A stretch of DNA of 64,000 nt from Bdellovibrionales bacterium (lineage in GTDB: Bacteria > Bdellovibrionota > Bdellovibrionia > Bdellovibrionales > JAKFYE01). The notes beneath the pieces are model-generated. The model did not search any database, was not told where the DNA came from, and worked only from the letters and a program-made list of their open reading frames with translations. Position numbers and translations under genes: made by a program. Each line of letters begins with the position of its first letter. Within the stretch, counting starts at the first letter, position 1. Location of the stretch: assembly GCA_021731045.1 (NCBI GenBank), contig JAKFYE010000009.1:1-64000 (forward strand). The letters run 5' to 3'. Shown here one piece after another: positions 7,279 through 16,129 of this stretch.

Positions 7279-9696
7279 TTATGCAGCTGACGCGGCCGAC
7301 TTTGGTTTTTTACCTGTGCTTGTACCGCCTGGAGATGCAACTGCCTTCTTGCGTGAGTGAGACTTCTCGAGAGCTACCGCTAAAACTTCATCCAGATGCT
7401 TCACGGGTATGAAATTTAATTTTTTGCGGAACTCATCTGGAATGTCTGCAAGATCTTTTATGTTCATAAAAGGAATCAAGACATCTTTCACTCCGTGACG
7501 TAAAGCTGCTAGCGCTTTTTCTCTAAGTCCGCCAATTGGAAGCACACGACCCGTGAGCGTGACTTCACCCGTCATGGCAACATCGCTACGAATCGCGGTG
7601 TCGGTCATAAGACTGATGAGAGCTGTGGCCATTGTAATGCCTGCAGATGGACCATCTTTTGGTGTTGCGCCGGCGGGAATATGAACATGAATGTCATGCT
7701 CCTCAAACCATTTTTCGCCAATACCGAGTGCACGCGCATTTGATTTTGCGTAAGACATGGCAGCCTTGGCAGACTCTTGCATAACATCTCCAAGTTGGCC
7801 TGTCATAACAACCGCGCCTTTGCCTTTCATTTTTACGGCTTCGATGAAGAGCACTTCGCCGCCCACAGATGTCCAAGCTAAACCAGTGGCAATACCAATT
7901 CGACTTTCACCCATTTCTTCGTCTCTGATAAAACGGGCTGGACCAAGCAATTCTTCTACAAGTTTTGAGGTAACGGTCTTTTTTGTTTTGTCTCCCGTTA
8001 CGACGTCTTTTGCAATTTTTCGACAAACACTTCCGATTTCGCGCTCAAAATTTCTTAAACCCGACTCGCGAGTGTAGTGAGACACGATGGACAACAAGCC
8101 TTCGTCTGTAAATTCAATTTTTTCAGAAGTAATTCCGTTTTCATCCATTTGGCGTTTAACCAAATGCTTTTTCGCAATCAAGATTTTATCTTGTTCAGTG
8201 TAACCGGTAAGATAAATCATCTCCATACGATCACGTAGAGCTGCCGGAATATTTTCAACATTATTTGCAGTAGCTAAGAACATCACTTTGCTTAAATCAA
8301 AGTCTACGTTTAGATAATGATCTCGGAATGTTGCATTTTGCTCAGGATCTAAAACTTCAAGCATTGCGGCACTTGGATCGCCACGGAAGTCGCTACCTAA
8401 TTTGTCGATCTCATCGAGTACAAAAATCGGGTTGCGCGTTTTTGCGGCTTTAAGTGCTTGAATGATTTTTCCGGGCATAGCGCCAACGTATGTACGGCGG
8501 TGACCACGAATCTCGGCCTCATCTTTAATTCCACCAAGAGAAATTCTAAAATATTCACGACCCATGGCTTTTGCAATACTGCGGCCTAAAGATGTTTTTC
8601 CAACACCTGGAGGACCAGCGAAACAAAGGATAGGACCTTTCATATTAGCCTTCAATTGACGAACGGCTAAGAATTCCAAAATACGATCTTTAATTTTTTG
8701 AAGATCATAATGATCGTCATCTAAAACTTTTCGAGCATGCACAAGATCCAAATTATCTTTAGTCTCTTTGCTCCAAGGAAGCTCGATCATCCAATCTAAA
8801 TATGTGCGCAACATAGAAGCTTCGGAAGCATCTGGATGCATACGCTCTAGACGACCTAGTTGCTTTAAGGCTTCGGTTTCAACATCTGTTGGCATGCGGG
8901 CAGATAAAAGTTTTTCGCGCAGCTCTTCAAGTTCTTCTGTTTTTTGGTCGTTCTCACCAAGCTCGCTCTTAATTGCGCGAAGTTGTTCACGCAAGAAGTA
9001 TTCTTTTTGACTCTTCGTCATTTCATCTTTTGCGGTGTTGCGAATTTTTGCCTGCATTTGAAGAACTTCGATTTCTGCAAGTAAAAGTGTATTAACAAAT
9101 TTTAAACGCTCTATATGATCGTGAGTTTCGAGAATTTTTTGTGCGTCAGATACTTTTAATCCTAAGTTGCTGCCAATAAGGTCAGCGACACGTCCTGGAT
9201 CCGTGACTTCATCAAGAACCAACAAAATGTCCGGCGATAGCATTTTTCCGTGCGCTATGATTTTTTCAAGATGTTCTTTAGCCGAACGAATAACCGCTTC
9301 GATTTCTAAAGAAACAGGCTTAACTTCGGTCTCTTCGATTTTCTCAATTCGAACTTCAAAGCTTGGCTCTAAAGTTGTGAACTCTGTGATTCGCGCTTTT
9401 GCTACGCCGCGAATTAAAATTTTAACTCGGCCATCCGCAAGTTTTCGCATGCGCATAATCGTAGCCACCGTTCCTGTTCTATAAATAGATTCAGGATTTG
9501 GATTTTCTTCCGTCAACTCTTTTTGAGAAGATAAGAAAATCAGGCGATTTCTTGCAAGTGCGTCTTCGACAGCTTTGATCGAAGCATCGCGGCCTACAAA
9601 AAGAGGCAAGATCATGTAAGGAAAAATTACGATGTCACGAACCGGTAACATAGGTAGGACATCTGGTACTTCTAAAGCTTTATCGTCAAAATTCAT
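7279..9696 (-). CDS. lon: ATP-dependent protease La
   Basis: An 805-residue cytoplasmic AAA+ serine protease that degrades misfolded and regulatory proteins. The N-terminal substrate-binding domain covers about residues 12-205. The Walker A motif GPPGVGKT is at 361-368 and Walker B is in IFVLDEID (about 424-431). The Lon catalytic Ser-Lys dyad is complete, with Ser684 in DGPSAG and Lys727 in REKALAA. Length is normal. The alanine/lysine-rich tail after residue 780 is non-conserved. A GGAGGGTGAG site precedes the ATG. No clear heat-shock promoter was recognised in the 117 bases upstream. Confidence 0.97.
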   Translation of the reverse strand: MNFDDKALEVPDVLPMLPVRDIVIFPYMILPLFVGRDASIKAVEDALARNRLIFLSSQKELTEENPNPESIYRTGTVATIMRMRKLADGRVKILIRGVAKARITEFTTLEPSFEVRIEKIEETEVKPVSLEIEAVIRSAKEHLEKIIAHGKMLSPDILLVLDEVTDPGRVADLIGSNLGLKVSDAQKILETHDHIERLKFVNTLLLAEIEVLQMQAKIRNTAKDEMTKSQKEYFLREQLRAIKSELGENDQKTEELEELREKLLSARMPTDVETEALKQLGRLERMHPDASEASMLRTYLDWMIELPWSKETKDNLDLVHARKVLDDDHYDLQKIKDRILEFLAVRQLKANMKGPILCFAGPPGVGKTSLGRSIAKAMGREYFRISLGGIKDEAEIRGHRRTYVGAMPGKIIQALKAAKTRNPIFVLDEIDKLGSDFRGDPSAAMLEVLDPEQNATFRDHYLNVDFDLSKVMFLATANNVENIPAALRDRMEMIYLTGYTEQDKILIAKKHLVKRQMDENGITSEKIEFTDEGLLSIVSHYTRESGLRNFEREIGSVCRKIAKDVVTGDKTKKTVTSKLVEELLGPARFIRDEEMGESRIGIATGLAWTSVGGEVLFIEAVKMKGKGAVVMTGQLGDVMQESAKAAMSYAKSNARALGIGEKWFEEHDIHVHIPAGATPKDGPSAGITMATALISLMTDTAIRSDVAMTGEVTLTGRVLPIGGLREKALAALRHGVKDVLIPFMNIKDLADIPDEFRKKLNFIPVKHLDEVLAVALEKSHSRKKAVASPGGTSTGKKPKSAASAA

Positions 9697-9813
9697 CTCA
9701 CCCTCCGCAGGTAGGCGGGAAATACAACTGTTGCTGAGATAAAGATCGGTGAGGAGTAGGAAACCCTTTAAGAAAAATCCCTTTTTATAGGTCTGGTTTT
9801 AGTGAGTTACGAA

Positions 9814-10167
9814 TTATCGAGAATCACGCATCTCAGCACCCTCAAGACTATACCTTGTCCAAGGTATTGCTCGGAGGCGAGAAGGCTCAATAAGTTCTTC
9901 AGTTTCTTCACAAACACCGTATTGACCATTCTCAAGACGAGAAAGTGCGTGTTCAATTTCGACAAGTTGTTTGCGCCATTGAGATTGAAAAGAAAGTAAT
10001 TCGTTCTCTTCCATCAAGCGATGACTTTGGTCGGCGGAGTCACCGGATACGCGATCCATAATAAGATTATCGCGGCTATCTTTGATGCGATTGAGAATAT
10101 CAACTTTTGATTTAATAAGGTTTTGTTTGCACTCATTTAAAAATGTTTTTGAGAGATGATCTACCAA
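9814..10167 (-). CDS. DksA/TraR-like protein with degenerate zinc finger
   Basis: A 117-residue protein of the DksA/TraR type: an N-terminal helical hairpin, then a C-terminal finger (YGVCEETEELIEPSRLRAIP). Family members with this fold bind RNA polymerase through the secondary channel. Only one of the four zinc-binding cysteines is left (in GVCEE), so it probably does not bind zinc in the classical way. It starts at TTG with GGGGGAAG upstream. It is a paralogue of the gene at 10376, with the same plan and a similar C-terminus. The DQSHRLMEENELLSFQ stretch sits where DksA has its coiled-coil tip. Confidence 0.8.
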   Translation of the reverse strand: MVDHLSKTFLNECKQNLIKSKVDILNRIKDSRDNLIMDRVSGDSADQSHRLMEENELLSFQSQWRKQLVEIEHALSRLENGQYGVCEETEELIEPSRLRAIPWTRYSLEGAEMRDSR

Positions 10168-10299
10168 AACTTCCCCCTAAGATGAGACATGATGATGTCC
10201 TTCAGCTTTACCTCTGTTGGCATATAATCGCCTTCAGCCCCGATGGCAAAACTGCTTTTGATTGATGATTTTTAAGTAATAATATGAGGTTGTGTCACC

Positions 10300-10335
10300 A
10301 AAAAAAAACCCTGAATTATTGCGTCTAATTCAGGG
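10300..10335 (-). terminator. Rho-independent terminator of the upstream DksA-like gene
   Basis: On the minus strand CCCTGAATTA pairs with TAATTCAGGG around a seven-base loop, followed by nine T. It ends the transcript of the 10376-10747 gene, so the two DksA-like genes are separate transcription units. Confidence 0.9.
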
Positions 10336-10375
10336 CATTATTAAAGTTTTTTAATTTAAAATTAGTAATGCTCAA

Positions 10376-10747
10376 TTAGCGAGCAAATCTTTTATTCATT
10401 GCTTCGCGCGTTTCAGCGCCCTCAATACTCAGACGCGTCCATGGAATTGCAAGTAATCTTTGAGGCTCGATTTGCTCTTCGGTTTCTTCACAAATCCCGT
10501 AAGTACCATTTGCTAATTTTGAGAGTGCAATTTCGATTTCTGTAAGTTGAAAACGAATGCGCTCCTGATTTGAAAGAACTTCGTTTTCAGAAAGTATGGC
10601 GGCACTTTGGTCGGCTTCATCACCAGATTTATCACCAAGTTCGCGAAGTGCCTTCTCTGTTTCTTTTGCGCGGTTGAGTAGATCCATTTTAGATTCTAAA
10701 AGTTTGCGCTTACATTTTTCGACAAGGTCTTTAGGTAAATGATTCAT
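10376..10747 (-). CDS. DksA/TraR-like protein with degenerate zinc finger (paralogue 2)
   Basis: A 123-residue DksA/TraR-type protein, related to its neighbour at 9814. It has an N-terminal helical hairpin with the acidic, alanine-containing stretch GDEADQSAAILSENE. The C-terminal finger keeps a single cysteine (YGICEETEEQIEPQRLLAIP). By family knowledge it would act on RNA polymerase or as a stress regulator; the target is unknown. The ATG at 10747 is preferred over a TTG six bases upstream because AAAGGA is correctly spaced. It has its own strong terminator. Confidence 0.82.
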   Translation of the reverse strand: MNHLPKDLVEKCKRKLLESKMDLLNRAKETEKALRELGDKSGDEADQSAAILSENEVLSNQERIRFQLTEIEIALSKLANGTYGICEETEEQIEPQRLLAIPWTRLSIEGAETREAMNKRFAR

Positions 10748-11035
10748 ACTCAATCCTTTCTCAGCTCTTGATCTTCTTTCCTCGACGTCTGCCAGAGGAT
10801 GTTCCTAAGACCGCGCCGCCCACAGAGCCGGTTAAAAAACGGATACAAAAACGCCCAAATGCCCTTCCGAGTTTTTAGAAACGTAAGATCAATTTAAGAT
10901 ACTTGAGTGACGGACTGCCGCATAGACCAGTTTTTTTGAAAGGACCTAAGTCATAGGTATCATGGCTCCAATAAGTTTTTTTTATTCCTTAAGTTTATAT
11001 TTGCGAATTGGTCTCTTAGCGAATAGACACTCGGA

Positions 11036-12016
11036 ATGATTGCGAGTGGTCTCGAAAACGAAAACCTACGATATGCAGCGGAGCTTTTAAAAAAGGGCGA
11101 GGTGGTCGCTTTCCCTACGGAGACGGTGTACGGTCTGGGTGCGAATGCGTTCAATGAAGACGCTCTAAAAAAAATATTTAAAATAAAAGCACGCCCGACG
11201 TCGGACCCCTTAATCCTTCATCTTTATTCAGAAACGCAGTTGCGAGAACTCGTCTTAGAAGTTTCACCGACGGCTCAAAAACTTATGAACTCCTTTTGGC
11301 CTGGACCGTTAACACTCATATTTAAAAAATCAAAAAAGGTGAGCGACCTTATTACGGCCGGTCTAGACACCGTTGCAATTCGAATTCCTAAAAATGAAAT
11401 TGCACTTGAACTCTTAAAACTCACGGGACTTCCTGTCGCGGCGCCGAGCGCGAACAAATTTCAAAGCATGAGCCCAACAACGGCGCAGGCTGTGCTCGAG
11501 GAACTCGGAGATCAAGTCGGTCTTATAATAGATGGTGGATTGTGCGAGAGTGGGTTGGAATCGACGGTTCTCTCTATAATAGATGAGCCTGAGATCTTAA
11601 GATTTGGAGCTATCCCGGCAGAAGATATTGAAATGGTATTAGGGCATCCAATTAAAACCGCAAATACCCGGGCTCAAGAAAGCGCTCGACAAATGTCTCC
11701 TGGGCTTTTGAGTTTTCACTATGCTCCGCGAACACGCTTAGTTTTTTGTCGAACGCTTGAGGATGCACGCGAACATCTTACTGCTGAAAATAATGTCGCA
11801 ATCGTTTTTGATAATCAGCAAAAGAAAACTTTAAATTCAGATCAACCAGTAGTGGTACTTTCACCTCTTGGCGATCTTAAAGAAGCAGCACAAAATTTAT
11901 TTATTAAACTCAGACAAATTGATAAGCAAAAGCCGAGCCTAATTATTGCGATTGCGGTTCCGACCCAAGGTTTGGGTCGGGCAATCAATGATCGTTTAAG
12001 TAAAGCTCAGCACTAG
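11036..12016 (+). CDS. L-threonylcarbamoyladenylate synthase (Sua5 type)
   Basis: A 326-residue enzyme that makes threonylcarbamoyl-AMP for the t6A37 modification of ANN-decoding tRNAs. The YrdC domain is clear from residue 10 (FPTETVYGLGANAFN, then KARPTSDPL and PSANKFQ). The additional 110-residue C-terminal Sua5 domain is present, making this the long Sua5 form, not the short TsaC. An in-frame stop shortly upstream limits the start to the ATG at 11036; the Shine-Dalgarno is weak. The 282 bases before it hold no gene that I can see, only a short palindrome ACCTA-AGTCA-TAGGT near 10950. It converges with the next gene with a 4-base gap. Confidence 0.92.
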   Translation: MIASGLENENLRYAAELLKKGEVVAFPTETVYGLGANAFNEDALKKIFKIKARPTSDPLILHLYSETQLRELVLEVSPTAQKLMNSFWPGPLTLIFKKSKKVSDLITAGLDTVAIRIPKNEIALELLKLTGLPVAAPSANKFQSMSPTTAQAVLEELGDQVGLIIDGGLCESGLESTVLSIIDEPEILRFGAIPAEDIEMVLGHPIKTANTRAQESARQMSPGLLSFHYAPRTRLVFCRTLEDAREHLTAENNVAIVFDNQQKKTLNSDQPVVVLSPLGDLKEAAQNLFIKLRQIDKQKPSLIIAIAVPTQGLGRAINDRLSKAQH

Positions 12017-12020
12017 TATC

Positions 12021-12479
12021 CTAATAAAGAACATCACACTTTAATTTGCGTAATTTGTCGGGCGAACCCAAAGACGATACGTCTGACTCATCGGCCATAA
12101 AGTCCTGCACCGAGGCACTTGCATTAACTAATGACTCGTTGAACTTCCCGTAGATTTTAATCTCTGTTGAGATTTTTCCAGTATGGTCGGAGCTGTCTTT
12201 AGCGAGAATACGGTAATAACCTTGGCTGCCAGAGACTTCTAAATAGTTCGCTTCATTGATCGTATAGGTTTCACGCTCTGTAATTCGAGACTTTATAGAG
12301 AGATAATTTCCGATGATAAGATTGCCCTTTAAAGCAAAGAGAACCTCAGACATATTTTCAGAAGCACATTTTAACTCGCGTATTTTAGGAAATGCCTCGA
12401 GGGGCGTCGCAAAGCTTGTGCTGACAGATAGAATTTGAGCGGTCAAAACGGATCCAACAAAAAATAAGTATGGTTTCAT
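12021..12479 (-). CDS. Secreted hypothetical protein
   Basis: A 152-residue protein that I do not recognise. It has a signal peptide ending near SFATPLEA and a mature part of about 128 residues with one cysteine near each end (ELKCAS and KLKCDV), which could form a disulfide bond in the periplasm. The middle has alternating polar and hydrophobic residues suggesting beta strands. A GGGAG site precedes the ATG. It stands alone between Sua5 and the lpoA-like gene. Confidence 0.65.
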   Translation of the reverse strand: MKPYLFFVGSVLTAQILSVSTSFATPLEAFPKIRELKCASENMSEVLFALKGNLIIGNYLSIKSRITERETYTINEANYLEVSGSQGYYRILAKDSSDHTGKISTEIKIYGKFNESLVNASASVQDFMADESDVSSLGSPDKLRKLKCDVLY

Positions 12480-12539
12480 AAAATCTCCCTACCCCTTATT
12501 GCAAACAGATTGCGTGCGGGGAGGGTCTAAAATCGCGCT

Positions 12540-12565
12540 AAAAACGCGTCTATTGAGTCCGACGC
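12540..12565 (-). terminator. Possible terminator after the lpoA-like operon
   Basis: On the minus strand GCGTC/GACGC pair around a ten-base loop, followed by a G and five T, about 30 bases after the stop of the 12595 gene. The stem is short, so the call is tentative. Confidence 0.35.
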
Positions 12566-12594
12566 ATTTTTGTCATGAGGGTGTCTAAAGTCTA

Positions 12595-14559
12595 TCAATT
12601 CTTTGATGTAGGGGTTGTAGCCGCACGTACGATTTGATCGTCTTTAATCGTAAGTACGACGAGTGGTCTTGCAACCTCGCGAGCTTCTGACATCGAAAGC
12701 TGCCCTACGGCACCGGGCAATTGGCGCAAAGAAGCCAGACTTCTTTGAACATCGGCACGGTTTCCGGCACCTTCAACAAGCACTTTTCTAAGAATAAGGG
12801 CAGAGTCATACGCCTGTAGTTCAAACTCCTCAGGATTTTCTCCAAATGTTTGAGCGTAGTTTCGATAAAACTCAGAGTTTGTGAGTTGAGGATCTGCCGC
12901 TAAAAAGCTGTCGACAAAAAAGGAGTCTTTTAAAAACTTGCCGGCGCGTTCAATAATTGAAGGTGTGTTCCAAAGGTTGGTTCCGATCAACTGCACGTTA
13001 ACGACATCGTTGTAAGTCAGCATCGGGGCTACCTGGCCGAGCGATTTTGCACTATCAGGAATAAAAATGGCGTCAAAATCTACGATGGGAGGAAGCAAAT
13101 CCTCAGGCTGCTTTTTTCTGGCTGAAGGTGACTGCGTTTTTTTCCATTCTTCGTAACGAGTTTTATATTCCCAATTACGTGCAAGGGGATCATGCGTGCC
13201 AATGAGTTTTCGGATCGGGACATTAAAATCCGTTTCGCCCGATTTGTAGGATTGAATGCCGCGCAGTTCGCCCCCTTGTTTGATGACCTCATCCCAAAAC
13301 AGATTTGCATATTCGGATCCATAAGCGTCTTGCGGGTAAAGAATAGCAAAGCGTTTTAATCCACGAGACATCGCTTCGCTAACAAGTTGTTTCACTTGCA
13401 TTTCGCTCGTTAAAGCATTTCTAAAAACGTAGTCTCCAATTTCGGTAATGCCGGACTTTTGTGAAAGCACAATCGTGGGCACGCCAAACTCTTGCGATTT
13501 TGTTGCGATAACCGAAGCTTCCTTGCTTGAAAGACTTCCTAAAATCGCCACAACATGATCTTCGGTTACTAGTTTTTCTACGGCACGGCGAGCGGTTGAA
13601 GCATTGCCACCACTGTCGATAACAGCTAATTCAAAACGCGAGCGATTTTTTCCAAAAATATTTAGACCAAGTTGAATTCCACGAAGAGTTTTATAACCAA
13701 TTTTCGCAAGCTTTCCTGTGAGAGGTAAAATGACGCCGATGCGTTGGGGATTTACGGTTTCACGCGCATCAATTTGATCCATAAGCTCAGCGGAACGTTC
13801 GGCAATTTCAGTATTAGGGCTTAAGCGAATTACATCCGAAAAATAGCTCCGAGCTCTGCCAAACTCTGACTTTTCAAAACTTGAAACACCTAAACGAAAC
13901 ATTGCGGCGGGTTGAGTAAAACTATACTTAGAATCATTTGCGACCTCTTCAAGCTGTGCCGTTGTGAGTGAAGATTCTGCAATCGAAATTGCCGCTATTC
14001 GGTACTCGCGTTTAGTGGCTTCGTTTTCTTCGGTGACGTATAAATGCAAATTTGTTTTGAGTTCTTCGAGAGGAAAGTTCATTCGCTTTAATATGAGCAA
14101 CCGAAGCTTAAGACCGTTGAGAAGAAGATCCTTTTGAAGCTCCGGATCATTCAAAGAGATATCGACACGCGCTAACGCATCGGTAAGTTTATCTAGATGA
14201 TACAAACATTGTGCGACTTTAATTCCAACTGGCGATTCAAATCTAGTTTTAACGGGGCTATTGACCACGCGGTCGTAACTTTGACAGGCCTCTTCGGTTT
14301 TTCCTTGAGCGGTGTAGTGGTCGCCAATAACCATGTGGCTTTCAGCAGCTAACTCTGACTCAGGTACTTCTCGAATTATCTTGTTAAATTTTTGTAAGCC
14401 GCGAGTGTAATCTTTTTTTTGAAAATCCTTTTTGGCTTTTTGAAAAAGTTCTCCATAGGCCGGTGCGGCGATGACAGGCTCTCGCTTTTTAACAGTGGAT
14501 GAGCAACTTAAAAGAGCGCTGACGAATAAAACTGTAAGCAAAATTGAAAGAGTTTTCAT
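12595..14559 (-). CDS. Penicillin-binding protein activator, LpoA-like lipoprotein
   Basis: A 654-residue outer membrane lipoprotein. The signal peptide ends with the lipobox LLSC (Cys19). TPR-like helical repeats follow to about residue 270, and then a type 1 periplasmic binding protein fold starts at RIGVILPLTGKLAKIGYKTL. This TPR plus PBP1-fold plan is that of LpoA, which activates class A penicillin-binding proteins in peptidoglycan synthesis; branched-chain amino acid-binding proteins are the alternative relatives. It is the last gene of a minus-strand operon with the DnaJ-like gene one base upstream, which links it only by position to the chaperones. Confidence 0.8.
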   Translation of the reverse strand: MKTLSILLTVLFVSALLSCSSTVKKREPVIAAPAYGELFQKAKKDFQKKDYTRGLQKFNKIIREVPESELAAESHMVIGDHYTAQGKTEEACQSYDRVVNSPVKTRFESPVGIKVAQCLYHLDKLTDALARVDISLNDPELQKDLLLNGLKLRLLILKRMNFPLEELKTNLHLYVTEENEATKREYRIAAISIAESSLTTAQLEEVANDSKYSFTQPAAMFRLGVSSFEKSEFGRARSYFSDVIRLSPNTEIAERSAELMDQIDARETVNPQRIGVILPLTGKLAKIGYKTLRGIQLGLNIFGKNRSRFELAVIDSGGNASTARRAVEKLVTEDHVVAILGSLSSKEASVIATKSQEFGVPTIVLSQKSGITEIGDYVFRNALTSEMQVKQLVSEAMSRGLKRFAILYPQDAYGSEYANLFWDEVIKQGGELRGIQSYKSGETDFNVPIRKLIGTHDPLARNWEYKTRYEEWKKTQSPSARKKQPEDLLPPIVDFDAIFIPDSAKSLGQVAPMLTYNDVVNVQLIGTNLWNTPSIIERAGKFLKDSFFVDSFLAADPQLTNSEFYRNYAQTFGENPEEFELQAYDSALILRKVLVEGAGNRADVQRSLASLRQLPGAVGQLSMSEAREVARPLVVLTIKDDQIVRAATTPTSKN

Positions 14560-14560
14560 T

Positions 14561-15574
14561 TTATCCTTTTTTTAAAGCTTCGGCCTTTTTTAAGAACTCT
14601 TCGTGGAGCAAATATCGGTTGGACAAAGCATCGAACTTTTTAATCAATTCGATTTGCTCTGCTGTTGGGTGTTGAGGCACATCGACCACAATGCGAACAA
14701 ACATGTCTCCTGCTTGTGTCGCCTGTGCGACCGAAATATCAGGAAAGCCCTTACCTTTAAGTCGAAAGACGCGGCCTGAAGCTGTACCAGCGGGAACGGC
14801 TAAGCTAATAAAGCCACTTGTTGTTGGCACGCGAATATCTCCGCCCGCAACGGCCTGAGAGAGCGTGATCGGAACTTCCACGCGAATGTCTTTTCCGTCT
14901 AATTGAAAAAGTGGGTGAGGTTTTATATTAATTATCACGTAAAGATCACCGGCTTCGCCAGTTGGCCCCACATCACCTTCTTCTTTTAATTTTAATTTTT
15001 GATCATGTTTAACGCCGGCAGGAACTTTAACCGAGATTTTTGCGGTTTCGTCTTTTCCTGCGCGTTGACGAATAAAGCTAATAACTTTTTCTGATCCTCT
15101 AGCCGCATCCTCAAGATCAATTGAAAGCGTGTATTTCAAATCTGCACCACGCACGGTTCGTCGGTTTGGTCCGCCAGCTCTTTGACCCGCTCCAAAAAAA
15201 TCTCCAAAAAGATCTCCGAAGACATCTTGAAAAGACTCTGTTCCGTCTTGCGAATTCCAAGACTGTGAGCGGCCGGCAAAGCCACCTGCACCAAAACCTC
15301 CAGCCTGTGAGCCAAAGCCTGAAAAGTTATTGGGATTAGGTCCTCCGCCGGGACCAGGGGCAGAACCAAAGCGATCATAAAACTGTTTTTTCTTGGGATC
15401 GCTTAAAACTTCGTAAGCTTCGCTGATTTGCTTAAATGTGTCTTCAGCTTTTTTATTTCCGGGATTTTTATCTGGATGATACTTCATTGCGAGCTTGCGA
15501 AAGGCTTTTTTGATTTCGGCCTCTGGAGAATTTCGAGGAACACCTAAAATTTTATAATAATCTTTTTGTGTCAA
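14561..15574 (-). CDS. DnaJ-like co-chaperone without zinc finger (CbpA type)
   Basis: A 337-residue J-domain protein that would stimulate the ATPase of DnaK. The J domain covers residues 4-70 with the HPD motif at 33-35, followed by a glycine/phenylalanine/asparagine-rich linker to about residue 130. The two beta-barrel C-terminal substrate-binding domains follow. No CxxCxGxG zinc repeats are present, so it is of the CbpA/DnaJ type II kind. It starts at TTG with AAAGGAA upstream, within the end of grpE seven bases away. No dnaK or type I dnaJ is in the window. Confidence 0.9.
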   Translation of the reverse strand: MTQKDYYKILGVPRNSPEAEIKKAFRKLAMKYHPDKNPGNKKAEDTFKQISEAYEVLSDPKKKQFYDRFGSAPGPGGGPNPNNFSGFGSQAGGFGAGGFAGRSQSWNSQDGTESFQDVFGDLFGDFFGAGQRAGGPNRRTVRGADLKYTLSIDLEDAARGSEKVISFIRQRAGKDETAKISVKVPAGVKHDQKLKLKEEGDVGPTGEAGDLYVIINIKPHPLFQLDGKDIRVEVPITLSQAVAGGDIRVPTTSGFISLAVPAGTASGRVFRLKGKGFPDISVAQATQAGDMFVRIVVDVPQHPTAEQIELIKKFDALSNRYLLHEEFLKKAEALKKG

Positions 15575-15580
15575 AAGCGA

Positions 15581-16120
15581 CTATTCCTTTTTTGGCTCCG
15601 TGGCGATGATGACTTGGCCAGGGCGAATCACACGATCATGAAGTTTATAAGGTTTTTTTAAAACTTGTATGATCTCTCCGGGCTCGACCTTATCTGTAGG
15701 TTCCGTACCTAGCGCATTATGAATATGCGGATCAAATTTAACGCCTTGGCTTGGCAATTCTGTAACACCAAAACGATTCAACAGAGTTTTTAGCTCGTCA
15801 TTGATCAATTTAAAACCTTGGTGAAGACTTTGAATGTTTTCAGGTTTAATTTCGAAATTCAAAGCGCGTTCAAAATTGTCGCAGATCTCAAGCAATTCCG
15901 TAAATACGCGTTCGCAACCATATTTCAACGTATCGCTACGCTCGCGAATCGCATTTTTTTTGTAATTATCAAAGTCCGCGCGCAAATAAAGATACTCGCT
16001 TTTAAACTTATCAACCTCAGATTTTAGCTCCGCGAGTTGCTTTTCTGTTTGTTTTTCTGTTCCTGGCTCTTGGACTTCTTCTTTAGACTCTTTTTTGCTC
16101 TCTTTTGATTCTTCTGACAT
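15581..16120 (-). CDS. grpE: Nucleotide exchange factor GrpE
   Basis: A 179-residue GrpE. An acidic, lysine/glutamate-rich N-terminal tail is followed by a long coiled coil (about 25-75). The C-terminal beta domain has GFKLINDELKTLLNRFGV and a conserved end with YKLHDRVIRPGQVIIATEP. It releases ADP from DnaK. It lies between hemW (10 bases upstream) and the DnaJ-like gene (7 bases downstream), so the three chaperone/haem genes and the lpoA-like gene form one operon. Confidence 0.95.
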   Translation of the reverse strand: MSEESKESKKESKEEVQEPGTEKQTEKQLAELKSEVDKFKSEYLYLRADFDNYKKNAIRERSDTLKYGCERVFTELLEICDNFERALNFEIKPENIQSLHQGFKLINDELKTLLNRFGVTELPSQGVKFDPHIHNALGTEPTDKVEPGEIIQVLKKPYKLHDRVIRPGQVIIATEPKKE

Positions 16121-16129
16121 AGGGGCCTA

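Noticed and set aside
7605..9484. Several long antisense frames inside lon
   Set aside because: They are shadow frames of a well-conserved gene, without ribosome binding sites or domains.
10940..10970. Palindrome ACCTA-AGTCA-TAGGT as a regulator site for the Sua5 gene
   Set aside because: The dyad is short and about 80 bases upstream, and no matching regulator or second site was found.
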